A DNA stretch of 64,000 nucleotides from the NCBI RefSeq assembly GCF_021088345.1, contig NZ_CP088156.1, positions 6,324,001 through 6,388,000 of the forward strand, in the 5' to 3' direction. Positions 56,403-64,000 of the stretch are shown piece by piece (position 1 is the first letter of the stretch; each line of letters opens with the position of its first letter). Position numbers and translations under genes: made by a program. A model generated the notes under the pieces. It was not told the DNA's origin. It did not search any database and saw only the letters and a list, made by a program, of their open reading frames with translations. Source of the DNA: Bradyrhizobium ontarionense (GTDB taxonomy: Bacteria; Pseudomonadota; Alphaproteobacteria; Rhizobiales; Xanthobacteraceae).

Positions 56403-57704
56403 ATGATAGCCAGCGCGCTGAAGCCGCATCTGGTCAGCCCGGAGCATCTCGATCCGCATTGGCGCTGGGGGCGGGCGATCCCGTCTCATGGCCACGTCTC
56501 CGTCGACTTCGAGCGCCGGGTCGATTTCGACCGGTTGCGGCGTTATCGGCTGGCGCGAGCCCGCGCGGCGCTGAAGGCCTCGGGCTACGGTGCGCTGCTG
56601 CTGTTCGATGTCAACAACATCCGCTACGTCTCCGGCACCAAGATCGGCGAATGGGAGCGTGACAAGCTGTGCCGGTTCGCGCTGCTGGCGGGCGATGGCG
56701 AGCCGATCGTGTGGGATTTCGGTTCGGCGGCCGTGCACCATCGTCTCTTCTGCGACTGGCTGGCGCCGGAGAATTGCCGCGCCGGCATGCTCGGGATGCG
56801 CGGCACCGTGCCGCCGGCCGTCGGACTGATGAAGGCGCATGCCGAGGAGGTGATGAGTCTGCTGCGCGCCGCCGGCGTCGCCGACATGCCGGTCGGGGTG
56901 GACCTTGCGGAAACCGCGATGTTCTTCGAGTTGCAGAAGGCCGGCATGAAGGTGGTCGACGGCCAGCAGGTCATGCTGGACGCGCGCGAGATCAAGAACA
57001 TCGACGAGATCATGCTGCTCAACCAGGCCGCGGCCATGGTCGACGGCGTCTACCACTCGATCTACGAGAACCTGAAGCCGGGCGTGCGCGAGAACGACAT
57101 CGTCGCGCTCGCCAACAAGATGCTCTACGAGATGGGCTCCGACGACGTCGAGGCGATCAACGCCATCTCCGGCGAGCGCTGCAATCCGCATCCGCACAAT
57201 TTCACCGACCGTATCTTGCGTCCCGGTGATCAGGCCTTCTTCGACATCCTGCAGTCCTATCAGGGCTACCGCACCTGCTACTACCGCACCTTCAATATCG
57301 GCCGCGCCACACCGGTGCAGCACGACGCCTACAAGCAGTGCCGCGAATGGCTCGACAATGCCATCGCGCTGATCAAGCCGGGCGTCTCCACCGACACCGT
57401 CGCCAAGGTCTGGCCGAAGGCCGAAGAGTTCGGCTTTCCGTCCGAGATGGCGGCATTCGGTCTGCAGTTCGGCCACGGTCTTGGCCTCGCGCTGCACGAG
57501 CGTCCGATCATCTCACGGCTGGTCTCGCTGGAGAACCCGATGGAGATCAAGACCGGCATGGTGTTCGCGCTGGAAACCTACTGCCCCGCCACCGACGGCT
57601 TCTCCGCCGCGCGGATCGAGGAGGAGGTCGTGGTCACCGACAAGGGCTGCCAGGTGATCACGCTGTTTCCGGCTGAGGAACTGCCGATCGCCAACCGTTA
57701 TTGA
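56403..57704 (+). CDS. M24-family metallopeptidase homologue (creatinase/prolidase-like) with altered metal site
   Basis: A 433-residue pita-bread-fold protein. M24 peptidases use five metal ligands (Asp, Asp, His, Glu, Glu). Here Asp281, His358 (QFGHGLGLALHERP), Glu391 (VFALETYCP) and Glu406 (ARIEEEV) are in place, but the second Asp is Cys292 in GYRTCYYRTF, where the family has GYxSDxTRTF. The N-terminal creatinase-like domain spans about residues 45-190. Changes at these sites are seen in non-peptidase relatives such as creatinase or the DMSP lyase DddP, so it may not be a peptidase. It is likely regulated by the adjacent LacI-type protein. Confidence 0.85.
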   Translation: MIASALKPHLVSPEHLDPHWRWGRAIPSHGHVSVDFERRVDFDRLRRYRLARARAALKASGYGALLLFDVNNIRYVSGTKIGEWERDKLCRFALLAGDGEPIVWDFGSAAVHHRLFCDWLAPENCRAGMLGMRGTVPPAVGLMKAHAEEVMSLLRAAGVADMPVGVDLAETAMFFELQKAGMKVVDGQQVMLDAREIKNIDEIMLLNQAAAMVDGVYHSIYENLKPGVRENDIVALANKMLYEMGSDDVEAINAISGERCNPHPHNFTDRILRPGDQAFFDILQSYQGYRTCYYRTFNIGRATPVQHDAYKQCREWLDNAIALIKPGVSTDTVAKVWPKAEEFGFPSEMAAFGLQFGHGLGLALHERPIISRLVSLENPMEIKTGMVFALETYCPATDGFSAARIEEEVVVTDKGCQVITLFPAEELPIANRY

Positions 57705-57752
57705 GCGTAAGGACAGTGAGGTAGTCGGGGTTTTTTGTCATTGCGAGCGAAG

Positions 57753-59020
57753 TGTTCAGCCCGGGGACATGGCTGACAGGTGTTCGGAGACATGGTTGAC
57801 ACGTCAAAATCGGCTCGATTCGTCAAGCAAAGGGGCGAGCGATGCCGTGGCGAGAGGTGTCTGTCATGGACCAACGACGAGAGTTTGTGATGCTTGCCAA
57901 GCAGGAGGGAGTGAACCGGCGGAAGCTGTGCCGGCAGTTCGGCATCAGCGCTCAGACCGGCTACAAGTGGATCCAGCGGCATGATGCCGGCGATACAACG
58001 CTGGCGGATCGGTCGCGGCGGCCTCATCGCAGTCCGGAGCGCACCGCAGCTGCGACTGAGCAGCAGATTGTCGCATTGCGCGATGCTCACCCAGCCTGGG
58101 GAGCGCGCAAGCTCGCGCGTCGTCTCGATCGCGACGGGCAAGCCGTTCCCGCGATATCGACGGTGCACAATATCCTGTGCCGTTACGATCGGGTGACGGA
58201 GCCTGCGGGCACGCCTGGGCAGCCCTACAAACGGTTCGAGAAGGATGCGCCCAATCAGCTTTGGCAAATGGACTTCAAGGGGCACAGCGCGCTGGAGAAC
58301 GGCGTGTCCTGTCATCCGCTGACGGCGTTGGACGACCACTCGCGCTTTTCCTTGTGCCTGGCAGCTTGTGACAACGAACGAGGCTCGACGGTACGAGGAC
58401 ATCTGGAGACGACGTTCCACCGCTACGGACTGCCGGATGCGATGTTCGTCGACAACGGCGGCCCCTGGGGCTTCACCCTTGAAGATCCCTGGACCACGCT
58501 GACAGTATGGCTTCTGAAGCTCGGTATCCGAACGATCCACAGCCGCCCCTACCATCCCCAGAGCCGGGGCAAGAACGAACGCTTCCATCGCACCCTGAAG
58601 GCCGAGGTCTTTGCCTTCAGGCGCTACCGCGACCTTGACGATGTCCAGCGGGCACTCGACGAATGGCGAGCCGTCTACAATCTCGACCGGCCGCACGAGG
58701 CGTTGGACTTCGATGTGCCGGCAAGCCGCTATCGACCCAGCCAGCGCACGATGCCGGATCGCCTTCCAACGGTGGAGTACGACGAGGGCGAGGTCGTCCG
58801 TTCCGTTTCTACGACGAAGGCCTACGTCAGCTTCAAGGGACGTCTCTGGAAAGTGCCGCAAGCCTTTCGTGGCGAGCGGCTCGCCATTCGCCCGCTCAGT
58901 AGCGACGGGAAGTTCGGAATATTCTTTGCCGCAAATCAGATCGCAGCCATCGATTTGCGCGACCCGAAAAGTGTCAACTATGTCTCCGAACAGGTGTAAG
59001 CTATGTGCCCGGTCTGAACA
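57753..59020 (+). mobile_element. IS481-family insertion sequence
   Basis: A 1268-bp element with long imperfect terminal inverted repeats (43 of 50 bases match) beginning TGTTCAG. Each end contains two tandem versions of a TGTTC...GACATGG.TGACA module, probably transposase binding sites. A 4-bp target duplication, GAAG, flanks it at 57749-57752 and 59021-59024. One transposase gene fills it. It sits inside a palindromic repeat, between the M24 homologue and the dehydrogenase genes. Confidence 0.95.
57842..58999 (+). CDS. IS481-family transposase
   Basis: DDE integrase-type transposase of 385 residues. An N-terminal helix-turn-helix (RRKLCRQFGISAQTGYKWI), then the catalytic core: Asp in LWQMDFKGH, Asp in MFVDNGGPWG, and Glu in GKNERFHRTLKAE, with the IS481-typical SRPYHPQSRGKNER. 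The N-terminus MPWREVSVMDQRREFV is usual for the family. It is complete, with the stop 21 bp inside the right end. Confidence 0.95.
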   Translation: MPWREVSVMDQRREFVMLAKQEGVNRRKLCRQFGISAQTGYKWIQRHDAGDTTLADRSRRPHRSPERTAAATEQQIVALRDAHPAWGARKLARRLDRDGQAVPAISTVHNILCRYDRVTEPAGTPGQPYKRFEKDAPNQLWQMDFKGHSALENGVSCHPLTALDDHSRFSLCLAACDNERGSTVRGHLETTFHRYGLPDAMFVDNGGPWGFTLEDPWTTLTVWLLKLGIRTIHSRPYHPQSRGKNERFHRTLKAEVFAFRRYRDLDDVQRALDEWRAVYNLDRPHEALDFDVPASRYRPSQRTMPDRLPTVEYDEGEVVRSVSTTKAYVSFKGRLWKVPQAFRGERLAIRPLSSDGKFGIFFAANQIAAIDLRDPKSVNYVSEQV

Positions 59021-59120
59021 GAAGCGAAGCAATCCAGGGCGGCGAACCTGACTCTGGATTGCTTCGTCGCTTCGCTCCTCGCAATGACGGGGTCGTGACA
59101 AGTAGGGTGAGGAGACTACA

Positions 59121-60086
59121 ATGACGGCGACGCATTCGCTCGGCTGGATCGGCATGGGGCGCATGGGCTATCCGATGGCCGAGCGCCTGCTCAAGGCCGG
59201 TCTCGAGGTCGCGATCTGGAATCGCACCCGCGCCAAGGCCGAGCCGCTTGCGGCGAAAGGCGGCGTGATCGTCGACCGTCCGAGCGATCTCGCCTCCCGC
59301 GAGATCGTGTTCACGATGGTGTCGACCGCCAAGGATCTCGAGCAGGTCTATTTCGGCGACAACGGGCTGGTCGCCGCGAGCCGTGGTCCGCGTCCCAGGA
59401 TTCTGGTCGACTGCTCCTCGATCGGCGTCGAACAGTCGGAGGCGATCGCTGCAAAGCTGAAGCAGCTCGATTGCGAGTTCGTGCGCGCGCCGGTGTCGGG
59501 CAACGGCAAATGCGTCAAGGCAGGCAAGCTGTCGTCGGTCGTGTCCGGCTCCAAGGCGGCGTTCGACGCCATCGAGCCGTACCTCGCCAAGATCGCCGTT
59601 TCCGGGGTGTCCTATGTCGGCGAGGGCGAGCTCGCGCGCATCTGCAAGATCGCGCACAACGTGTTCCTCGGCGTCGTGATCCAGAACCTCGCCGAGATCA
59701 CGATCCTGGCGCAGAAGGCCGGCGTGCCGCGTCACGCCTTCCTGAACTTCATGAATGCGAGCGTGATGGGCTCGACCTTCACCAGGTACAAGAGCAACGC
59801 GCTGGTCAATCTCGACTGGACCACGACCTTCACGCCGCCGCTGCTGCGCAAGGATCTCGATCTCGGCCTGTCGGCGGCGCGCCAGCTCGATGTCGCGATG
59901 CCGGTGACGGCGGCGACCCGCGAGGCGCTGCAGGCCCATGTCGGCGCGGCCTCGCTGCAGACCGATCCCGCCGCCTATCTGGAGAAGGATTTTGCGGCGC
60001 TGCTGGAGACGGTCGCGCTTGCCGCCGGTCTCAAGCTGCATCCTGAGAACGTGCCGATGCCGACCGGGCTGGAGACGGAGGGGTAG
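59121..60086 (+). CDS. 3-hydroxyisobutyrate-dehydrogenase-family NAD(P)-dependent oxidoreductase
   Basis: Beta-hydroxyacid dehydrogenase of 321 residues. N-terminal dinucleotide motif GWIGMGRMGYPMAERLL with NRT next; substrate motif VRAPVSGNGKCVKAGKL; catalytic Lys in RICKIAHNVFLG; C-terminal LLRKDLDLGLSAA. Its substrate may be a 3-hydroxy acid or aldehyde such as tartronate semialdehyde. Before the IS481 insertion it lay about 150 bp after the M24 gene, so the element may have broken a shared transcript. Confidence 0.92.
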   Translation: MTATHSLGWIGMGRMGYPMAERLLKAGLEVAIWNRTRAKAEPLAAKGGVIVDRPSDLASREIVFTMVSTAKDLEQVYFGDNGLVAASRGPRPRILVDCSSIGVEQSEAIAAKLKQLDCEFVRAPVSGNGKCVKAGKLSSVVSGSKAAFDAIEPYLAKIAVSGVSYVGEGELARICKIAHNVFLGVVIQNLAEITILAQKAGVPRHAFLNFMNASVMGSTFTRYKSNALVNLDWTTTFTPPLLRKDLDLGLSAARQLDVAMPVTAATREALQAHVGAASLQTDPAAYLEKDFAALLETVALAAGLKLHPENVPMPTGLETEG

Positions 60087-60092
60087 GCCGTC

Positions 60093-61406
60093 TCAAGTGT
60101 CGGTGAGCGCCCGCCAGCGCGTATCGCGCGCGGAGGGGCGGCGGTGCAGGCGGGCATCGAGCATGTCACGGGCTTGAGCCAATGCGCCGCTGCGGATCAG
60201 CGCCAGGATGTAGGTGTCCTCGATCACCGCGCGCTGCGCGTGGCTGCCGCCGATGCGGGCGAGATCACCGATGACAGGTGCAAGCTCGCGCGCGCAGCCG
60301 CGCCAATTGCCCTCAGCGAACGCGCGCAGGGCTCGCAGCATGTGCGGCACGATGCGGCCGGCTGCAAGATTGCCTTCGGCCAGCCGCCGCTCCATGGCCG
60401 CGAGCCGCCCCTTGAGGCCGGCGTTGTCATGCATCGCCGCTGCGATCATCACCAGGTGCATCTCCGCGAAGGCCAGCGTCGATCCGGCAAAACGGTTGTG
60501 CGCATAGGTCGACACCTCGGCCCAGGCGTCGGGTGGAATGGGCTGCTCTTCGGCCATCAGCCGCCACAGCAGCGAGGCGCAGTCGGACAGCGTGTTGAGC
60601 GGCGGCGCCGTGTCCATCGCCGGCCGGAGCACATCGGTGTAGACCGCCAGCGCCTTCGCCGCATCGCCCCGGTCCAGTGCGCCGAGCGCCTGGTGCCAGC
60701 AGATATGGCCGTGCAGCATGCCGGCGCGATCGTAGCCGCCGATCCAGTCCGTGACGAGCGCATCGGCCTCGTCCACCGAGCCGTCCTCGAACATGGCGTG
60801 CAGCAGCGCATGGACGGCGTAGGCGTTGTTCCGGCGCAGCGCGAAGGCGCGCGTGGTGATGTCGCGGCCTTTCGCGAGTTCGCCCGCCTCGGTCAGCGCC
60901 CAGCCATGGTTCGACATGAACCACCAGTCCTCGCCATAGGCGGCGGCAAAGCCGTCGCAGAGATCGCGCCGCGCCGTGTCGTGATCGGCGCGGCCGGAGA
61001 ACGCGAGCAGGCCGAACGCGCCCAGCAGCAACGCCATCACCATCGCGTCGCGCGGCCAGTTCGCAAGATGCGCCAGCGTCGCGGTCAACGCTTCCGCGCC
61101 GCGGCCCTCGATGGCGAGCGATAGCGTCGCGACATGGCTCTGTTCGCGGGCGGTGCCGCGTGTCGCGACGAGCTTGCGCGCGCGTCCGATCGTCTGCAGC
61201 GCAGGCTCGCGTTGCTGATAGATCGCGTGAATGCGCGCGCGCCCGGCATGCGCCAGCGCGAAATCCGGATCGAGCATGATCGCCCGCTCGAACGCGGCGG
61301 TGGCGCCGGGCCAGAAGGCGAGCAGCAGATCGATGCCCTCGCGATAGGCCGCGGCGGCCTCGGCGGAGGCGGTCGACAATTGCAGTCCGTAGCGATCCTC
61401 CTCCAT
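60093..61406 (-). CDS. Tetratricopeptide-repeat protein, TTC38-like
   Basis: A 437-residue all-helical protein built of TPR-like hairpins, for example AAFERAIMLDPDFALAHAGRARI near the start and RNNAYAVHALLHAMFEDGSVDEA in the middle. The arrangement resembles the TTC38 family, whose role is unknown. No signal peptide is seen. It is convergent with the dehydrogenase gene (6 bp gap). Likely a cytoplasmic scaffold or an enzyme-like helical toroid; function not known. Confidence 0.8.
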   Translation of the reverse strand: MEEDRYGLQLSTASAEAAAAYREGIDLLLAFWPGATAAFERAIMLDPDFALAHAGRARIHAIYQQREPALQTIGRARKLVATRGTAREQSHVATLSLAIEGRGAEALTATLAHLANWPRDAMVMALLLGAFGLLAFSGRADHDTARRDLCDGFAAAYGEDWWFMSNHGWALTEAGELAKGRDITTRAFALRRNNAYAVHALLHAMFEDGSVDEADALVTDWIGGYDRAGMLHGHICWHQALGALDRGDAAKALAVYTDVLRPAMDTAPPLNTLSDCASLLWRLMAEEQPIPPDAWAEVSTYAHNRFAGSTLAFAEMHLVMIAAAMHDNAGLKGRLAAMERRLAEGNLAAGRIVPHMLRALRAFAEGNWRGCARELAPVIGDLARIGGSHAQRAVIEDTYILALIRSGALAQARDMLDARLHRRPSARDTRWRALTDT

Positions 61407-61554
61407 GTCACCCCACGCGCGGCCTGCGATCAGGCATCAGATAGGAGTGATGGCATAGCCAGCGTTCTCGATGCGCGTCTAGATGAAATGGCGTACGTCT
61501 GAACACAGCAGTATCGATATCCATCGTCATAGAAGGTATCCTGATCTACAGCAG

Positions 61555-62793
61555 CTACTCAGTCTCATCGAGAATTGGCGTAACCTCCTCCACATCTTCC
61601 CGACTGAACTTCTTCAGAAAAAATGAATCGTCGATTTCATAGATTTCCACGGGGCGACGACGAATTCCTACCTGATGCTTAATGCAGAGGTCTAGCAGTC
61701 GTTTTCCATCGATCAGCGTTATCGGTGCTGCGCCCGGAAACAAGGCGCCTTCCTGTGCGCCCTTTGCAAAGCTACCAAGGCTGATGATGGTTCCTCGGAT
61801 GGCTTTATGATAAGGTAGCGCTCCTCGGAGTTCATCAATCTTTGGTCGAACTATTGTGCCTTCCGTTCTCTTTACCTGTACGACTTCAGTAATCTCGGTG
61901 ATGCCAAATTGTACGCGTGCAACAACGTCAACTCCCTTGTCACCACTAAACTTCGTGACGCGGACATCCTCGTAGTCCATGGCATCAAGAAGCTCTTTGA
62001 CGAAATGTTCGAATTGAACTGGCTCGAGTTGCATTAGACGAGCTCGAAATGCAGACAGTTGCTCTTCGTTGTGCGCATGGGCGGCTTCGGCGACCGTGGT
62101 GCGTTTAGGCGAAGGGGCTGCAATTGGAGTGCTGTCAATAGGCGTAGAAAAGCCTTTCAACCATCGAAGACCAAGATCAGTGATCGCATAGAAGTTGCCT
62201 TCTCGGGAAATTAGACCGCGCTCCACAGCCGCTATCAACCGGCGTCTGAGAGTGTCAGCGAAGGTGTTTGGAGTAGAAAATTGGGATACGGCTTTGAGAT
62301 AATCTGACCATGCCGGCAAAATATCTCCGCGCTTGCAGGGTGAACGCTCGGCAACAAGCGATAGCAGTTTTGGGATGCCTTCTGCTGCGTCCAGTTCCTG
62401 GAAAAGTCCTTCGTCTTGTGCTAGGAAATTTCTTCCTCGCTCGCCCAATTTGTAGATTCCATCAACTTGATCCAACAAGTTCATGCGATTTATAAACAGA
62501 TAGCAGCCATTCAGGTAGCGGGGATTTAATTCCTTATTGCTGCCTTCCCATATCTTCCGTGCGAGAACTTCGAGGTCACCAGCGAGGCGCTCGGCAATCC
62601 AAGAGTCTGGGGTCGACCAGTCTACGGGGTTCTGCGGGCTACCCATTTGGGCCGCGATTGCGCTGAGCATATCGCGCACCCGTTGGACGGGCTCGCCTTC
62701 GAGCAGCCGAATCGCATGAGCGATTTCGGAAAAGGGCGAATATAGGGGGGCCTGAACAATGGGTTCGGGCAACGTCGGCTCGGTCATCGACAT
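61555..62793 (-). CDS. mrr: Mrr-type restriction endonuclease
   Basis: A 412-residue protein. The C-terminal third has the Mrr/PD-(D/E)xK core: FVKELLDAMDYEDVRVTKFSG-DKGVDVVARV with catalytic Asp, then EVVQVKR (Gln-x-Lys). The N-terminal half holds winged-helix-like segments (GVYKLGERG-type: DGIYKLGERGRNFLA; and FYAITDLGLRWLKG) for DNA recognition. Mrr enzymes cut DNA with methylated bases. ATG options 62793 and 62787 are near each other, with weak ribosome-binding signals. GC content is much below the flanks, so it was probably acquired. No methylase is encoded nearby, as expected for a modification-dependent enzyme. Confidence 0.87.
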   Translation of the reverse strand: MSMTEPTLPEPIVQAPLYSPFSEIAHAIRLLEGEPVQRVRDMLSAIAAQMGSPQNPVDWSTPDSWIAERLAGDLEVLARKIWEGSNKELNPRYLNGCYLFINRMNLLDQVDGIYKLGERGRNFLAQDEGLFQELDAAEGIPKLLSLVAERSPCKRGDILPAWSDYLKAVSQFSTPNTFADTLRRRLIAAVERGLISREGNFYAITDLGLRWLKGFSTPIDSTPIAAPSPKRTTVAEAAHAHNEEQLSAFRARLMQLEPVQFEHFVKELLDAMDYEDVRVTKFSGDKGVDVVARVQFGITEITEVVQVKRTEGTIVRPKIDELRGALPYHKAIRGTIISLGSFAKGAQEGALFPGAAPITLIDGKRLLDLCIKHQVGIRRRPVEIYEIDDSFFLKKFSREDVEEVTPILDETE

Positions 62794-62868
62794 CACCAAT
62801 CACGGCATCGATTGAGTTGAGGATTCGGAGCATGCCACGTCGCCTCATAAATATCTATTCGGCATATC

Positions 62869-63924
62869 TTACTCCTTCCGCTTGAAGCTGTTGTTTTGCA
62901 TCCGGTAAGAGCTCTCGCTTGCCCGCGGCCTGCGGCCTTCGATCGGATAGGCCGGATCGTTGTAGCCAGGCGTCGAGGCGTGCCCGGTGACGACCAGACG
63001 ATCGATCAGCGCCTCGTCGTCGGCGGCAAAGGGATAGTCCAGCGCGCGGATGTAGTCGTCCCACTGCGCCTCGGTGCGCGGCCCCGCGATGACCGAGCTG
63101 ATGAAGGCCGAGTTCAGCACCCAGGCCACGGCGAACTGTCCCGGCGCAAACCCCTTGGCCTCGGCGTGGCGCTTGATCGCCTGCGCCAGCTGCAACGACT
63201 CCGGCCGCCATTCGGTCTGCATCATCCTGGTATCGTTGCGGCCGGCGCGCGTCTCCTTGTCGGGCGGTGCATCGGGGCTGTACTTCGCCGTCAGCACGCC
63301 ACGTGCCAGCGGGCTGTAGGGCACGACGCCCAGCCCGTAATAGCCGCAGGCGGGCAGATGCTCGACCTCGGGCATCCGGTTCATCGCGTTGTAATAGGGC
63401 TGGCTGACGACCGGGCGGTCGATGCCCATCGCGTCGCAGATGTTGCAGATTTCGGCGACGCGCCAGGCGCGGTAGTTGGAGACGCCGAAATAGCGGATCT
63501 TGCCGGCGCGCAGGAGATCGCCGATCGCGCGCACGGTCTCCTCCAGCGGCGTCGCGTGATCCTCCTTGTGCAGGTAGTAGATGTCGATGTGGCCGGTGCC
63601 GAGCCGTTTCAGGCTCTCGTCCGCCGCCTGCAGCACCCAGCGCCGCGACAGGCCGGCGCGGTTGGGATCATCGCCCATCGGATTGGCGAGCTTGGTCGCG
63701 ACGATCCAGCGGTCGCGTTCGCCGGCGATAGCGCGGCCGACCACCTCTTCCGATGCGCCCTTGTTGTAGGCATCGGCGGTGTCGATGAAGTTGATGCCGG
63801 CGTCGCGCGCCTTCGCGATGATGCGCCCCGAGGCCGCCTCGTCGGTGGGGCCGCCGAACATCATCGTCCCCAGGCAGATCGGGGAGACCTTCAGGCCGGA
63901 GCGGCCGAGCTGGCGATAGTTCAT
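62869..63924 (-). CDS. Aldo/keto reductase
   Basis: NADPH-dependent oxidoreductase of the AKR fold, 351 residues. Signature motifs: MNYRQLGRSGLKVSPICLGTMMFGG, catalytic Asp-Tyr in NFIDTADAYNKGASEEVVG, Lys in WIVATKLANP, His in IDIYYLHKEDH, and the late AVAWVLNSAFISSVIAGPRTEAQW. It resembles the YajO/Tas group. The ATG encoding MNYRQLG is chosen; a start seven codons earlier is possible. Substrate unknown. Confidence 0.93.
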   Translation of the reverse strand: MNYRQLGRSGLKVSPICLGTMMFGGPTDEAASGRIIAKARDAGINFIDTADAYNKGASEEVVGRAIAGERDRWIVATKLANPMGDDPNRAGLSRRWVLQAADESLKRLGTGHIDIYYLHKEDHATPLEETVRAIGDLLRAGKIRYFGVSNYRAWRVAEICNICDAMGIDRPVVSQPYYNAMNRMPEVEHLPACGYYGLGVVPYSPLARGVLTAKYSPDAPPDKETRAGRNDTRMMQTEWRPESLQLAQAIKRHAEAKGFAPGQFAVAWVLNSAFISSVIAGPRTEAQWDDYIRALDYPFAADDEALIDRLVVTGHASTPGYNDPAYPIEGRRPRASESSYRMQNNSFKRKE

Positions 63925-63988
63925 GAATGCCTCATTCCTGACCATATCCGCGCACGGACATGCAGGGGCACGATAGCCGTCTCAGCGC

Positions 63989-64000
63989 GTCATTGCGAGC
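63989..64000. repeat. Start of another family-B palindromic repeat, cut by the window end
   Basis: GTCATTGCGAGC is the exact opening of the family-B units at 57737 and (with one change) 43234. The remainder lies beyond the window, upstream of the aldo/keto reductase gene. Confidence 0.6.

Larger units (their letters stand above)
57737..59088. repeat. Palindromic repeat, family B, split by the IS481 element
   Basis: The left arm GTCATTGCGAGCGAAG (57737-57752) resumes after the insertion as GAAGCGAAGCAATCCAG (59021-59037); the right arm is CTGGATTGCTTCGTCGC, then CTTCGCTCCTCGCAATGAC, ending at 59088. Removing the element and one GAAG gives a complete family-B unit of about 80 bp like the one at 43234-43315. 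Confidence 0.85.

Overview
The window looks like the chromosome of a GC-rich alphaproteobacterium, most likely Bradyrhizobium or a close relative. Three things point there: the murA / DUF2948 / hisD / UPF0262 / low-molecular-weight phosphatase / maf / yacG gene order typical of Rhizobiales, several families of intergenic palindromic repeats, and an alphaproteobacterial smo-type polyol operon. This is inference from gene content; no database was searched.

Layout. 0-3.5 kb: the end of a Rieske oxygenase gene (the window opens inside its first iron-sulfur motif), a glutamine-synthetase-like ligase and a convergent short-chain dehydrogenase (SDR). 3.8-11.5 kb: a LOV-type blue-light sensor hybrid histidine kinase, a CorA-type metal transporter, an orphan family-5 solute-binding protein, a second SDR and a chemotaxis receptor. 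11.6-21.2 kb: two almost identical IS4-family insertion sequences in direct orientation, enclosing an AhpD-like protein, a dienelactone hydrolase, a lower-GC pair (TcmP plus a DUF5131 three-cysteine protein), a roughly 400-bp dispersed repeat, and a pyruvate-oxidase-type enzyme. 21.4-29.4 kb: core housekeeping genes between tRNA-Thr(GGT) and tRNA-Phe(GAA).

29.4-36.9 kb is an accessory island of lower GC content. It holds a gene of unknown function and a HEPN-like gene on the minus strand, then on the plus strand a two-gene unit encoding an unknown 549-residue protein and an 849-residue protein with two phospholipase-D-like nuclease motifs. The island ends in a broken serine-recombinase gene that reads into a decayed, truncated tRNA-Arg: the scar of an integrated element. 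This is the best candidate in the window for an undescribed (probably defence-type) system.

37-52 kb: an aquaporin, a DUF3990 (ADP-ribosyltransferase-like) gene with a small partner, an orphan FlgC-like rod protein, then a complete sugar-alcohol uptake and catabolism operon (SorC-type regulator, binding protein, two permeases, ATPase, SDR, FGGY kinase, PfkB kinase) running towards glgC-glgA for glycogen synthesis. 52-64 kb: a zinc alcohol dehydrogenase, a D-aminoacylase, a LacI-type regulator with a perfect palindromic operator, an atypical M24 metallopeptidase homologue, an IS481-family element, a beta-hydroxyacid dehydrogenase, a TPR protein, a lower-GC Mrr-type restriction endonuclease and an aldo/keto reductase.

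A theme across the window is that all three insertion sequences sit inside intergenic palindromic repeats, so no host gene is interrupted.
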